From Sanguinoderma infundibulare (lineage: Eukaryota > Basidiomycota > Agaricomycetes > Polyporales > Polyporaceae): 64,000 nucleotides of DNA. A program made the translations under genes and the position numbers. Location of the stretch: contig JAVLRN010000007.1 of the NCBI GenBank assembly GCA_032821775.1, positions 3,100,001-3,164,000 on the forward strand, given 5' to 3'. Each line of letters starts with the position of its first letter. Position 1 is the stretch's first letter. A model generated the notes under the pieces. It worked only from the letters and a program-made list of their open reading frames with translations. It did not search any database and was not told where the DNA came from. Shown here piece by piece: positions 53,329 to 64,000 of the stretch.

Positions 53329-55483
53329 ATGGCCAGTCGGCCTTCTGAGCACGGCGACGTGCGATCACGACAGGACGGGTACACACCCCAGGTGAGTTCC
53401 TGCCCCCGCCAGTTCGCTTGCCCCGCACCGACCCCGTTTGTCTATTTCCCAGCACCACCTCCCATCTTTCACTACCCCGTCCCCGCCATCCGTTATCCCC
53501 CGCGACCCCTCCTCCATGCCATATCCCTTTCGCCTCTCCTACGCTAGCAACATGTCCCCCATCCACGCTCTCCCTGTAGAGCTCCTCACCCGCATATTCC
53601 AGCTCGGCGTAGACTCCGAACCCCTCCCAGATGATCGCATCCAAGAACAACCTACCTTCGAGGTCTCCATCTCGCACGTTTGCCGCCATTGGCGCCAAGT
53701 CGCCCTCCACACCCCCCACCTCTGGACCACCATCCACCTCCGCACAAAGTCGCACATGTTACGCGCAAACATCTATCTCGCCCGCAACGCTCGCCTTCCC
53801 CTCGACATCTACGTCGACACCTGCTCAGAGGACGTATACGCAAACCGCAAGCACCTACTCTTCCGCCCAGACTTCCTCCCCGTCTTCGACATCCTAATCC
53901 CACACATTCTCCGCTGGCGCGAGCTCCATCTCAAGGTCGCTGACCTCGGCTGCAAAGCCTTCGCCCGCCAAGTCCTCCACAACTGCGGTTCCGCTCCCGC
54001 CCTCCGCACCCTCCAACTCTGGCACGTTCAGAACTGGCAGACCCCAGAACGCCTCTTCACCGCCATCGGTCCCCCTCCCGTCATCGTCTTCGCCGGCAGC
54101 CTACCCTCCCTCAAGCATATCGTCCTCCAGGGCGTCAATCTCCCCTGGCTCAACTCCCCCTTCCTCCGCAATCTCACCTCGATCGAGTACGCCCTTCACT
54201 CCGATGACGTCCGCATGCCCTTCCATCTCTGGCGCGAGATGCTCGCCTCGTCCCCCGCCCTCGAACGCCTCTCTCTCCACTACTCCGGGCCCCGCGCCCG
54301 CTCATCCGGCGCCAGCCCCCCAGACGGCATCGAATGGTGGGGTGCCGATCCCCCAGGCCCAGACAAGGCCCTCGCCCCGGGCTATGTCCCGCCGCCCGCC
54401 ATGGAACCGGTCCACTTGCCGCGCCTGCACGAGATCCAGCTGCACGACCTCGAGTCCGACTACCTCATTGCCGTCTTCAAGTCCATCCACGCGCCAAACG
54501 TGAGGGCGCTCTATCTCGAGCTCGACACCGAGGACCAGGACTTTTCGCCGTTCGTCGACTTTCTGTCCTCTGGGTCTCAGGCCGGCACGGACGGCTGTTC
54601 GTGTTCTTCCTGCTCTCACCTCCATGTCAACGGCAACTCGCACCAGCCTCAGGCAAACGGGAGTGCGGGTGCGGGCGCGAAGTGCGTACGGTCGACGCAA
54701 CGTTCACGGCCAAGGTTCCCGCGGCTGGAGACGCTTTCGGTCAGTGCGCTCGAGTGCAGCGCGGCGAGCTGGAAGGCGCTGCTGGAGAGCGCGCGTGCGC
54801 TGACGCGGCTCGAGGTCGACTTTGTGCCCATGGACGAGAGCGCGTTCGGGATGCTGTTCGGCACCGTGCGCGCGGAGAAGAGCCGTCTGGGCACGGATCA
54901 GAGCCCGGAGCTGGAGACGAATGGAGTGCAGGACGAGGATGGGGCGAGGAAGGATAAAGGCAAGGGCAAGGGACGTGCGGACGCGGACGAGTGCCACGAC
55001 TGCGAGGACAAGGAAGACGCGGACGCGGACGAGGACGAGGACGAAGATGCGTACGACGAGGTGCCGATCCTGCCCGCGCTGCAGCAGCTCCGGTGCGCAG
55101 GCATCCCGAGCAGGGAGGTCGCGCGCCTCGCGGCGCACCGGCGCGCGTTCGGGGCGCAGTTCCAGTTCCGGATACGCAGATGGGAGGTCGAGGAGGGCTT
55201 CCGGGACGAGGACGGGGTCGCGTTCGAGCGCGAGCTGGAGCGGCTCAGCGCGCGGTGGCAGGAGGCGGAGCGGCGGAGGGAGGAGCGCGAGGGCAGGGTG
55301 AGGGAGCCGTGGCGGTGGGACGAGCCGATCGAGAAGGTGGTGTGGTACAGGGAGGAGGACGAGGACGAGGGGGAGTATGATGACGAGGACGAGGAGGGCG
55401 AGGGAGAGGAGGAGGTTGCGGAGACGGCGGAGGAGGATGGGGATGGGGACGGGGACGAGGATGGGGACGCAGAGGATGATTGA
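53329..55483 (+). CDS. F-box-like domain protein with acidic C-terminus
   Basis: Two exons, 53329-53391 and 53453-55483, give 697 residues. The F-box-like region is MSPIHALPVELLTRIFQLGV, then FEVSISHVCRHWRQVALHTP and HLWTTIHL, the usual basidiomycete form (LPxELL..IF, CxxWRxxAL, PxLW). The middle part carries LRR-like strands (LRTLQLWHVQNW, LKHIVLQGVNL, ALERLSLHYSG). It probably recruits substrates to an SCF ubiquitin ligase. The last 250 residues are highly charged, with an Asp/Glu-rich stretch (DADEDEDEDAYDEV) and a very acidic end (EEDGDGDGDEDGDAEDD). The start at 53329 is before the small intron; an internal Met near 53438 is a poorer choice because it lies in that intron. Confidence 0.82.
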
Positions 55484-56029
55484 GCGCGGAGGAGCGAGTG
55501 GCGTGGTGAGCACGAGCACGAGGCCCGGCCCGGCGTGAAGGTGGTGATCTATTGCTGCAGCTGAGTGACCGGCTGGAACTGTGGACGGAGGCGGCAGAGG
55601 TGCGGGTGTAACATGTACGTTTTGCATCGCTGGAGTTCAAGGGACGGTCCGCGCCCACACACACACACATCCTAGGCCTACAATATCGCATGTCGTTGTG
55701 TAACAACATCATATCTAGCTTCAAGTCGAAGGTCCGCCCTTCGACGCCGGTTCGGCAGCATTTTTGTAGGACGAGCGCCGCCCGTGTTACGGGTATTGTG
55801 TACGCGCGCAGAGCACTATACCTTATCAATGTGTATTCGTCTCATCCATTCGTTTGTCTCGAGCCGCGAGGAAACGTCTGCACGGCGGACATTGCGATTC
55901 CAGAGCGGAGGACGACGGTTACATGCTCTATGTGCGTGACACTATGCTACTACTATTATAAAAATACGTCCGGTCCTTCCGACGCGGGTAAATGGGGCGC
56001 GTACATGACCGCTGCGACGATATACGCAT
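55484..56029. other. Intergenic between convergent genes
   Basis: 546 bp of 3' flanks. Nothing else recognised. Confidence 0.5.
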
Positions 56030-57466
56030 CTAGCTCGTCTTCCCGTTCGTCGCGCGCGCACGGTCGCCGTCTAGAAGCCGCAGCCGCGCCTGCTCTAACG
56101 CGCGCTGGACGTCCGCGGCGAAGGTCGAGTCCTCGGGCACGGCGAGCGCCCTCTGCAGCTCGGGCACCGCGTCCTTGGTCAACAGCAGCAGCCTTGCACC
56201 CGCACCCGCGGACGCGCCTTTGTCGTTTGAGTCGGACGAGGACGAGGGAGGTGGTGATGACTTGTTCTTCGAGGGGGATATTTGGCGGGGCGCGTACTTT
56301 GTGTAGATGACGTCGAGCTCGGGGCTGGGCTGGGGGACGATGGCGCCCTTCTGGAGGAAGGCGTCGAGGTATTGGGACGCTTTGTACGCTGTGCGGGGCA
56401 CGGGGCACGGGGCACGGGGCACGGGGCACGGGGCACGGACACGGACGCGGAGGGGTTCCCTCAGCGCTCCAGACGGACGGTGGGGGTGCGGAGAGGCGAG
56501 GCAGAGTGGGACGTACCTCGGTAGTGCGACCATAAGCGCCATACGCAGAAGAAGAAGGGGAAGTTGGGGATGATGGCTGGCGAGGGCACGCGTGAGCGAC
56601 GGGTTTGGGACGGCGGTGAGGGGAAAGAAAAGAAAAGAAAAGAAAAGAAAAGAAAAGAAAAGAAAAGAAAAGAAAAGAAAAGAAAAGAAAAGAAAAGAAA
56701 AGAAAAGAAAAGAAAAGAAAAGAAACGAAGATATTGGATGGGGATGACGCACGGACGATGGCGAAGGGCGCGGTGAGCGGGGCGATGGCGAGCCAGATCC
56801 AGAACCCCTTCCTGTGTCTGGGCGTGCGCTTTTCTAGGAGGGAATGCAGGTGGGGTATCGGCGACGTGCAGGCGGAGTGCGGATATACGAGCGGGATCTG
56901 GGTGGGTTGGACAGTGGAGGTCCGGGCGGCACGCGTCGAGGGAGGGAGCAAGCGTGGGTCAACGGATTGGCTTTGGGCGCAGAGGACTGGTGCAAGATCC
57001 GTACCGTGGACACGGTTTCAGACTTGGGACCGCGCGGGACGATGTTTGGGAACCGGGGGCCGAGAGAAGGGTCGAGGGACTTGAGGGCGAGCTCCTCGAA
57101 GTCGAGGCGGTCGACGAGTCGCTCGCCGTAGATAAACGCCTTCCGCTAGAAGAACGCAACGGATGTGAGTGCGAATGAAGCGGCTCGGAGGCTGGTCACG
57201 CAATCAGCACGCGGAGGACGATCCGTGTGGGCTGAGAGGGTGGACCTGGATGACGAACGAGCGAGCGGACTTACCTTCCAGCTGCCTTCTGGAGCCTTTC
57301 CGAGCCCGGCCCACAGGTCGGACGCCTTGGCGACGACCCACTTCGGCCATGAAGATTTCTTGCTGTCTTCTGGGGGCATGACAAAGTGGTAGTATGTGAG
57401 GTGTTCTACGGGCTTGCCGTTGGCCGGTTTGCAGTGCGGAGTGAGAGGGAGCGCGATGATGCGCAT
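56030..57466 (-). CDS. Mitochondrial K+/H+ exchange-related protein (Mit_KHE1-like)
   Basis: Likely an inner-membrane protein involved in mitochondrial K+/H+ exchange, as for the fungal KHE1 family. About five exons give around 300 residues. The start MRIIALPLTPHCKPANGK fits the family better than the Met 13 codons upstream. Blocks: LTYYHFVMPPEDSKKSSWPK, WVVAKASDLWAGLGKAPEGS, RKAFIYGERLVDRLDFEELA, STIPLVYPHSAC, LLEKRTPRHRKGFWIWLAIA followed by PLTAPFAIVPIIPNFPFFF, and LWSHYRAYKASQYLDAFL. The two hydrophobic blocks form membrane segments. The C-terminus ends ARATNGKTS. Two introns carry tandem repeats (see separate entries). Confidence 0.85.
56395..56436. repeat. GGGGCAC heptamer tandem repeat inside an intron
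   Basis: Six perfect copies of the 7-bp unit within the intron at 56389-56516 of the KHE1-like gene. On the coding strand it reads GTGCCCC and lies next to the 3' splice site. Confidence 0.92.
56624..56725. repeat. AAAAG microsatellite inside an intron
   Basis: About 20 copies of AAAAG on the plus strand (TTTTC... on the coding strand) fill most of the intron at 56577-56752 of the KHE1-like gene. The intron is 176 nt, three times the local norm. Confidence 0.95.
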
Positions 57467-57871
57467 GGAACGGGTCGCGCTCCGCGCGATACTCGTCGCT
57501 CTCATTGCGTGGCCGACAACGAGGGTTATAGAGGAATCGCCAACGGGTCCAAGCCGTCAAGAGCGCAGAACGAAGGGGTGCAGGGCGCAGACGAGGGTCG
57601 AGGACATGAACCAGGACGTTAGAGACGGGAGACGGCCTCTATGGCGGCGCGGCCAGACGGCTCGCGTCATTTCTTTTCCAGACATCTCTTCCACGTGTCC
57701 GATTGATGGACGCTTCGGGTAAGTGCCTACTTGCTGTACGATGTCCCACTGACATCTGCTTTCGTGCGGAACACAATCGACTGTGGGTACGCTTACTTCG
57801 ACAGCCAAAAACTGATCCCGTATGAGCAAATGACCTATAGACGCTCGTAACCTGTCTCGAGCCAAACCATC

Positions 57872-58614
57872 ATGTCTGTCTCCGAACGGTTGTACATCCG
57901 ATGGGTAAGCTTAAGCTTCCGTGTTCAAGACATGCATATCATGTACTTGATCTTTCTCTCAACCCGTTTTAGTTTCCAGATGAGGAGTCAGAGCCAACTT
58001 CGACGCTCGTCCTTACCGCGCACAATCGGCAGTTCGTCGACCTTCGTCTTTTCAAGCCGGCCGATCCATCGGGGCCGTTCGCGTCTCTCGAGTGGGGCCT
58101 GGGCGGAAGGTCCGTGGGCACACCGTCCCATGGGATATGGATCCACGACATCGATTCTCGCACGGAGCACGCGGGGGACGAGAAGGACGAGGGAGACATG
58201 TCTCCGCACCCGGACCTCCCTGGTGTGATCTTGGAACGCGGCAGGATGTGGCATCCGGAAAGCGGCGAGGTCAGAACGTACGAGGAGGCATGGAAGGACC
58301 CGTCGGTGCTCGCCGTTGGAGGGAGCCGCTTGAGCGTCGTGCTTGAAACGACGTCGGCGGCGCCAGAGGTGAAAGGGTTGGTGGTGAGGGTTGGGCAGTT
58401 CTGTCAAGGCATCCTTCGCATCGGGAAGGTCGTCATCGTCGAGAGATGGACTTGGGCAGAGGACGGAGGGTGGCGGATGGTCGCTTGGATAGGAGACCCG
58501 GATGGAGTGCATAGACTGCCTTGCGCTACTACGTGGAACGGAGGAGTTGCCGTCGGAAAAGAATACGAGAGGGATGGAGTGTCGTGGATAGCGAAGGAAG
58601 TCCACACGTGGTGA
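57872..58614 (+). CDS. HRI1-like protein
   Basis: Exons 57872-57904 and 57973-58614 encode 224 residues. The first exon is MSVSERLYIRW, joined to FPDEESEPTSTLVLTAHNRQ and FVDLRLFKPADPSGPFASLE. This matches my memory of the HRI1 family (an N-terminal and a C-terminal lipocalin-like barrel); later blocks are GTPSHGIWIHDIDSRT, FCQGILRIGKVVIVERWTW and CATTWNGGVAVGKEY. In yeast, Hri1 interacts with Hrr25 and the Sec63 complex, but no function is firm. Cytosolic, no signal peptide or membrane segment. Confidence 0.75.
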
Positions 58615-59363
58615 TTTCTGTGCAGGTGAGTGCCACATCGTCCAGTTCGGTCGTGATCATTTGATTCTTACGAGCTGTCGCCAAGCTTCGGTCATGTTAT
58701 GTACTGCTCAAACGTTTCCGAGGCGGCGGGTCCCATCGTAAAGCTCTTTAACGCAAGCCATCACTTCCGGCGTGCTTCGATTTTCCTGGCGGTTAAACAA
58801 GGTCGACTTATGCCTTTCGGTTTAACCGTTGGTTCAATCAGCCTCCGAGTGAATACTGCATGAGCATGCCTAATGTTGAGCTAACCCTTAAGGCCCCGAA
58901 CCACGTAACTTCGGCGCCCATCAGCCGTGGCCTACTCGAGTTGCTGTCCTCCGGCTCGAAAACAGATGGTGCCTGGGGTTCAAGTGGGATCATTTCCATA
59001 CTCATCCCTCGACAGCAGCACCAATGTCACGCTCTCTGTGAAATTGGATCGACCTGGATCTGACGAGAAATGAATTCAATGCGTAGCACTCACCTATGCA
59101 GTGACTCGATAGCTCTCGGCGGTCACAACTTCAAGTTGGTGACCAGCGGCCGCACAATTCGCGGCGCTCATGCGTGCCACCCCTTGACTTGGCGAGCGCG
59201 GCTTGGCACAAAGTGTAAACCCGAGGGGTTGGTCGATGAACCAGCCTTTAAATATATCGCACTGTACCGTTGTAACCGGTATGCGGTGGGATACAGACAA
59301 CATGAAACGCATCGGATCTGTTGCAAAAATCACGAAATAAATCAAGAAACATAGGATTGCAGC
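58615..59363. other. Intergenic, left arm of the F-box-like tandem duplication
   Basis: No gene. From about 59045 the sequence resembles 61410 onward (CTCATGCGTGCCACCCCTT in both), so the duplicated unit starts here, downstream of the minus-strand gene. Confidence 0.6.
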
Positions 59364-61290
59364 CTAACGACGGGATCGAAGACCGAGTGGGCTATTACGT
59401 GCGTTCGATTGCGAACAAGGGTCAGAGGAAAAGTGGTCGTCTTTCGATTTGAATGACTCATTGACGGACTCGGTTGAAAAGGTCGGGCTCTCCGGAGTTT
59501 TCGTCGCACGATGCATCACGACGGAATATACGGCCAAGGGTACTTCTCGGGTAAGGTTTTCTTGTCGAAAAAGACGTGGGCGGGACCTCTCTCGACGAAT
59601 GTCTCCCCGAACACGACCTTCATGGTCTGAAGTGGCTCGCACGACCCGAGCAAGCGGTCTGTGACGGCACTGACATCCAACCTCTCCAGGAACTCCATCT
59701 TGCCGGGCCATGAGACGGTCAGGGCGAATCCGGTGAGCGAGGAAGAAGACACTGCGGAATGGATGCATTCCTGCCACATGTTTACAAAAGTATAAAACGT
59801 GCGATGAACGAAGACACTCACCAGCATTGCCTCCATGTCCGTGTCGCGCTCATCAACACCGACGGAGAGGCCTAGTTCGAACGTCTTCAGGGCCTGGAAC
59901 TCTGGGCTTCCGAACAGGGCGATGATGTCCTCGGCCTGGTCGAGGACTCGAGAGACCTGGTCGACATGGATCTCGAGGTGCTCGGGGGTGGTGTCGGTCA
60001 CCACCGACCGAAGTTGCTTGAAGTCCATGGGCTCGCGCTCATTGGCGAGGACGTGGACATACGTCACATGGCATGAAAGGCCGAACGAATACAAGAAGAG
60101 GATGGACCCCTCGCACGCTTGCAGAGAGTCCCAGGAGGGGCCTTGACGTTGCTGGGCGATATTGATGTTTCGCTGCTCCGAACACTCATCATCTGTTCCG
60201 TAACACTTGGAGGCCCTAAGGACTCAGAGGTTGGGAAAGGTGGAGACGTAGTGTCGCGCAAGTTGTAGGCACGCCGAGACTGTGGATGGTGAGGGTTCGG
60301 ACGTTTGGGTAGCAAGCGACTCCGGTGGGATTGTCGGTGTAGAAGAGAGACATGGCGGTCATCGATGACTCGGAGTGACGAAGCAGGGCTGTGATGTCTC
60401 CCTCGGGTGGACAGGAGAATTGTATGTCCATGCCGATATGTGCCTCGACAAGGCGCGCCTTGAGTGAGGATAGAAACAAGAAGCTTTCATGGGGATCAGC
60501 GGCGCGTAGATCGAGGTGCGTGAGGATTATGATGGAGGCAATGGCTTCGAAAATGTCGCCCAGATCCCTGGCGAAGAGGTCGAAGGGAGAAAAAATCCGT
60601 AAACGAGCGAAGTTGTGACCATGGACGCGAACGGCTGTCGTGAAGAACTTGGTCAGAGCCTTGAGCCTGTCCTCGTCGCCAGATCGATATCCGAAAGTAT
60701 AGTCGAGCTTGAGGCCTCGAAAATTGTTCACGCGATAGGCAGCTTCGGCGGCCTGTCCACCAGCATTGCCAGAAGGAAATAAAGGAGTCGACCTCTTCCG
60801 CCGTTCGCAACTGAGGGTCCGTCGAAAGAAGACGTTCGATTCCGCCGCGATGCAGACTACGACACGTCAGCATCATGCTTAGAAGTGTCTTCCTGGCGGG
60901 AAATGCCATGATATAGTAGAGGACGTCGACGTTGAGGACTGGGGCCTGCATCTTTTAACACACCGTAGTCATGACTCTATGATGCTTACCTTATAATAGT
61001 CGTGTTGGCGGTACAACAGGGTACAACAATGAGTTGTCTCCCATGGCGGTATGGCGGTCCCGACGGTGGTCTGCGCAGACCGAGTGGCATCAGTGGTTAT
61101 GGTTCGCGACGAATCGTTAGGGCACTCACTCATGAATTCTTGCCACGAGATAAGGGCGGCTCCCCTAGAAGAATCGTGTAGTACTGGTTGAAAGCTGAAC
61201 GGTTCAACGAGAGGGAGGTGGTGGGTTGAGGTCAAGGTCCCGCGACGACATAAGCGCCGAGATGGGATCCTGTCGGAAATTCCCAAGTAT
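59040..61290. repeat. Tandem duplication, left copy (F-box-like gene and flanks)
   Basis: Similar to about 61395-63570 with a gene-to-gene distance of 2,287 bp between the MQAPVLN start codons. Both flanks (CTCATGCGTGCCACCCCTT on the left; a CATCTCGGCGCTTATG-like block on the right) are shared. Confidence 0.8.
59516..60951 (-). pseudogene. F-box-like protein gene, broken copy
   Basis: Begins like the intact copy (MQAPVLNVDVLYYIMAFPAR) and contains MLTCRSLHRGGIERLL. A one-base insertion near 60750 shifts the frame (SFWQCWW instead of SFCTAGG). The true frame goes on as NFRGLKLDYTFGYRSGDEDR to ACYPNVRTLTIHSLGVPT, shifts again near 60265, and hits stops near 60200. It reopens at MDFKQLRSVVTDTTPEHLEI. 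A short intron (GTGAGTGTC to TGTGGCAG) near 59785 is kept. Two frameshifts and a stop make a normal product impossible. Confidence 0.85.
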
Positions 61291-61774
61291 CATACGGATG
61301 CAGTACGCATCGCGTTTCCATCATGATGCATGCCCTGAACTTGACGCTTCGAGATACTTTTCAGGACCACTGCTTCTTGATCATATGCCAGCCATACTCT
61401 GTGAAACCGGATCGACTTAGTTCTGCCAAGAAATGAATGCAACGCGTAGCACTCAACCGAGCGGCTCGATCGGTGTTACACCTTCAAATTGGTGACCATA
61501 ATGGCGGCGGCAAAGCTATCGTACATTTCGTGACGCTCATGCGTGCCACCCCTTCACTTGGAAAGTGCGGCTTCGCATAAAGTTCAAACGGGAGGACTTG
61601 GGCGATGAATCAGCCTTTAATTATTGCACTGTACTGTAACCGTTATGCTGTGGGATACGGATGTTGTAGCATGACGACGGGATCGAAGACCTGGTGGGCT
61701 GTATGCGTTCCATTTGGGACAGGATCAGAGAGAAAGGTCTTCTTTGAATTCGAATGACTCACCAGCGTACGAGG
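60952..61774. other. Upstream flank of the broken copy and right flank of the intact one
   Basis: The part 60969-61286 is similar to 63260-63565 (STHHLPL versus SSHHLPL in the minus frame), so it likely contains the old promoter or a 5' exon. The rest is 3' flank of the intact gene. Confidence 0.5.
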
Positions 61775-63570
61775 TCACTTCTCGGGTAAGGTTTTCTTGT
61801 CGAAAAAGACGTTGGCGGGTCCTCTCTCCACGGATCTCGCCTCGAAAACGAGCTTCACGGTCTGAAGCGACTCGCACGATCCAAGCAAGCGGTCTGCGAC
61901 GGCGCTGACATCCAAGCTCTCCAGGAATACCTGAACGGAATGGCGCGAGCGTTGTGTCTTTCCCGTCTCGTCGCCGAGGGAGCTCTCCATCCCACCGGAC
62001 CATGAGACGGTCAAGGCGAATCCGGTGAGCGAGGAAAAAGACACTGCGGAATGGATGCATTCCTGCCACATGTCTGCGAAGCTATAAAACGTGTGATGAA
62101 AAATGTCACTCACGAGCATCGCTTCCATGTCCATGTGGCGGTCATCAACACCGAGGGAGAGGCCTAGTTCGAACATCTTCAGGGCCTGGAACTCTGGGCT
62201 TCCGAACAGGGCGATGATGTCCTCGGCCTGGTCAAGGGCGTGAGCGACCTCGTCGACATAAATCTCGAGGTGCTCAGGGCTGGTGTCAGCCACCACCGCA
62301 CGAACTTGCTTGAAGTCCATGGACTCGCCGTCGTAGGAAATATCGAGATAGACATATGTCACATGGCACCCAAGGCCGAGCAAGTAGAGGAAGAGGATGG
62401 ACCCCTCATACGCCCGTAAAGTCCAGGTCCCGCCTTGACCCCGCTGCGCGATGTTGATGTTTCTGTGCTCCAAATACTCCTCGTCATCCTCCGAGAACCT
62501 ACCCAAACACTCGGTAGCCCTCAGGACTTGGAGGTTGGGAAAGGTGGAGACGTAGTCTCGTGTGATGGGCATGTCGAGATTGCTGACGGTGAGGGTTCGG
62601 ACGTTTGGGTAGCAAGCGACTCCGGTGGGATTGATGGTATAGGTTAGAGCCATGGTGGTCATCGAAGACTCGGAGTGACGAAGCAGGTCTGTGATGTCTT
62701 TGTCGGGCGGGTCGCCTAAGTCAAGGTTCATGCCGATAACGGCCTCGACAAGACGCGACTTCAGTGCGGCTAGAAATGGAAAGCTGCCATGGTCAACATC
62801 GCTAATGTCGAGGTGCGTGAGGGTTGTGATGGAGGCAATAGCTTCGGGAAGGTTCGGATCCGCGGTGAAGAGGTCATCGGCACCAGAAATCCGTAAACGA
62901 ACGAAATTGTGACCATAGACGCGAACGGCTGTGGTGAAGAACTTGGTTAGAGCCTTTGCCGTATTCTTGTCCCCGTGTCTGAAACCATAGCTGAGCTTGA
63001 GGCCTCGAAGATAGTTCACGCGATAGGCAACTTCGGCGACCTGTCCACCCGCCGTGCAGAAGGAAATAAAGGAGTCGACCTGCTCCTTCGATAACAGTTC
63101 AGGGTCCGTCCGAAGAAGATGTTTGATTCCCCCGCGATGCAGGTTGCGACATGTCAGCATCATACACAGAAGTGTCTTCCTGTTGGAATACGCCATGATA
63201 GAGTAGAGGACGTCGACGTTGAGAACTGGGGCCTGCATCTGTGAATGTGGCAAACCTTCAGCATGCCGCATACTTACAATGACGACTCTATTACGCTCAC
63301 CTTCGAAAAGTGTCTTTCTGGCAAAACGGGGTGCAAAAATGACTTGTCTCGCAGCGCAGTGGTCTGTGCCCGAACGAGTCACGGAGTCAATCGTTATGTT
63401 TCCCGACGACCTGTCAGGGCAGTCACTCACGAATCCTTGTCGCGATATAAGAAGTGAGCCTCTGCACAAATGGTGTAGCAGGAAGCAGAACAGTTCAGGG
63501 AGAGGGAGGTGGTGGGATGAGGTCAAAATGTGCGACGCCATAAGCGCCGAGATGGGATCCGGCATAGGCT
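61395..63570. repeat. Tandem duplication, right copy
   Basis: Partner of 59040-61290. It contains the intact gene. Confidence 0.8.
61775..63238 (-). CDS. F-box-like / LRR-type protein, intact copy
   Basis: Starts at MQAPVLNVDVLYSIMAYSNR (63238), where a fungal F-box-like helix pair is followed by MLTCRNLHRGGIKHLL. An intron (about 62062-62113, donor GTGAGTG) separates DMEAMLV-like codons from ECIHSAVSFSSLTGFALTVS. The product is about 470 residues. Repeated LRR-like strands occur: LTHLDISDVDHGSFPFLAAL, VRTLTVSNLDMPI, FPNLQVLRATECLG. The end is KKTLPEK; relatives carry about seven more residues (YPWPYIPS), so the stop may be slightly early. Frame continues upstream of 63238, but there an acceptor (CACATTCACAG) just before the ATG suggests a 5' intron. 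Likely an SCF-type adaptor; no substrate known. Confidence 0.7.
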   Translation of the reverse strand: MQAPVLNVDVLYSIMAYSNRKTLLCMMLTCRNLHRGGIKHLLRTDPELLSKEQVDSFISFCTAGGQVAEVAYRVNYLRGLKLSYGFRHGDKNTAKALTKFFTTAVRVYGHNFVRLRISGADDLFTADPNLPEAIASITTLTHLDISDVDHGSFPFLAALKSRLVEAVIGMNLDLGDPPDKDITDLLRHSESSMTTMALTYTINPTGVACYPNVRTLTVSNLDMPITRDYVSTFPNLQVLRATECLGRFSEDDEEYLEHRNINIAQRGQGGTWTLRAYEGSILFLYLLGLGCHVTYVYLDISYDGESMDFKQVRAVVADTSPEHLEIYVDEVAHALDQAEDIIALFGSPEFQALKMFELGLSLGVDDRHMDMEAMLVSDIFHHTFYSFADMWQECIHSAVSFSSLTGFALTVSWSGGMESSLGDETGKTQRSRHSVQVFLESLDVSAVADRLLGSCESLQTVKLVFEARSVERGPANVFFDKKTLPEK

Positions 63571-63875
63571 GAATTCGTCGGGCTTGTGCTCAAGTCGATC
63601 AGGCCGAAGTTCATCCATTCCCATAATTCTAGACCAATCTGCTGTTCTCAGACCTCGCGGAAGGGCTTTGGAAGCATATGCTATGGGTTATTTGCCTTCT
63701 GTCCCCACCATAGCTGCTGGCGATTGTCGATTCAGATCCAGCCGGGCTTCTGGAGCTGACATTGACAGTCAATCTCACCGAGAAACATACTTTAGACGTC
63801 CGGTTCCACTCATGTCCAGCACCCACCTCTTTTCCTGACCCTCCATCATCCCCTCCTCTCCACCCTAGTCGTCGC
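63239..63875. other. Divergent promoter region at the right edge
   Basis: Between the F-box-like gene and the plus-strand gene at 63876. Contains the flank shared with 60969-61290. Confidence 0.5.
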
Positions 63876-64000
63876 CATGGCTCCCGTCATCGTTCAAGCC
63901 GCCCAACCCATCTCCGGCACGACTGCCGTTGCCCTGGTCTTCGTGGTGTTTGTGACCGCTCTTGCTGCCGTCACCACCTGGGTCATCTTCGCTCGTCGTC
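63876..64000 (+). CDS. Membrane protein, 5' end only (cut by the window)
   Basis: Forty-one codons from the ATG at 63876. MAPVIVQAAQPISGTTAVAL leads into a strongly hydrophobic helix (VFVVFVTALAAVTTWVIFA) and then RR, a typical membrane anchor with a basic stop. The C/T-rich sequence just before the ATG fits a fungal leader. No family can be named from this part. Confidence 0.55.

Noticed and set aside
52744..53352. Long minus-strand frames over the purine-rich stretch
   Set aside because: Composition (C/T-rich strand) explains the open frames; translation is Pro/Ser/Arg/Leu without motif.
56395..56436. Regular short repeats considered as a CRISPR-like array
   Set aside because: Seven-base head-to-tail tandem units with no spacers in a eukaryotic intron; a simple tandem repeat.
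56564..56776. Plus-strand open frame with a Lys/Arg/Glu repeat
   Set aside because: It is only the translation of the AAAAG microsatellite inside an intron of the minus-strand KHE1-like gene.

Overview
The window is eukaryotic and almost certainly from an agaricomycete basidiomycete, probably a polypore. The genes are cut by many 50-65 nt GT-AG introns, and the window holds a polyporopepsin-type secreted aspartic protease, basidiomycete F-box-like proteins and a degraded fungal hAT transposon. All exon models were read by eye from splice signals and reading frame; none was checked by alignment or RNA data.

Layout. 0-3.8 kb: a hypothetical HTH-like protein and a 739-bp hAT deletion derivative with perfect inverted repeats and an 8-bp target duplication. 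3.9-5.4 kb: secreted aspartic protease, followed by a relic of an F-box-like family. 6.5-7.2 kb: founder-like member of a small uncharacterised protein family, here called the FHW/CRVW family. 8.9-17.4 kb: a single-pass membrane protein, a 14-exon Gfo/Idh/MocA-type oxidoreductase with microexons, and a secreted agmatinase/arginase-family enzyme. 18-20.2 kb: a MATE transporter. 20.5-36.3 kb: a segmental-duplication array. 36.3-48.9 kb: housekeeping-like genes (glycerol dehydrogenase, a small basic protein, a second single-pass membrane protein, mitochondrial branched-chain 2-oxoacid dehydrogenase E1 alpha, mRNA 5'-triphosphatase). 49-53.3 kb: gene-poor. 53.3-58.6 kb: F-box-like protein, mitochondrial K+/H+ exchange-related protein, HRI1-like protein. 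59-63.6 kb: a tandem pair of F-box-like genes, one broken. The right edge cuts a membrane protein gene.

The most unusual part is the 20.5-36.3 kb array. A divergent pair, an APH-like kinase on the minus strand and an FHW/CRVW protein on the plus strand, shares a bidirectional promoter of about 1.1 kb and occurs three times. Units 2 and 3 are tandem with a period of about 3.77 kb. Between the units lie pieces of neighbouring genes: the 3' half of a methyltransferase gene, two 3' ends of the MATE gene, two pieces of the glycerol dehydrogenase gene, and two acidic protein tails. Every unit starts with the same scar, a C-terminal fragment of an FHW/CRVW gene that resembles the copy at 6.5 kb more than its own array members. 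All three kinase copies are open over 304 codons; one of the three partner copies has a premature stop. MATE efflux, a methyltransferase, a kinase-fold phosphotransferase and a small Cys/His protein amplified together could form a detoxification or specialised-metabolite module. That is a hypothesis; the sequence itself shows only duplication, conservation of the pair and shared promoter elements.
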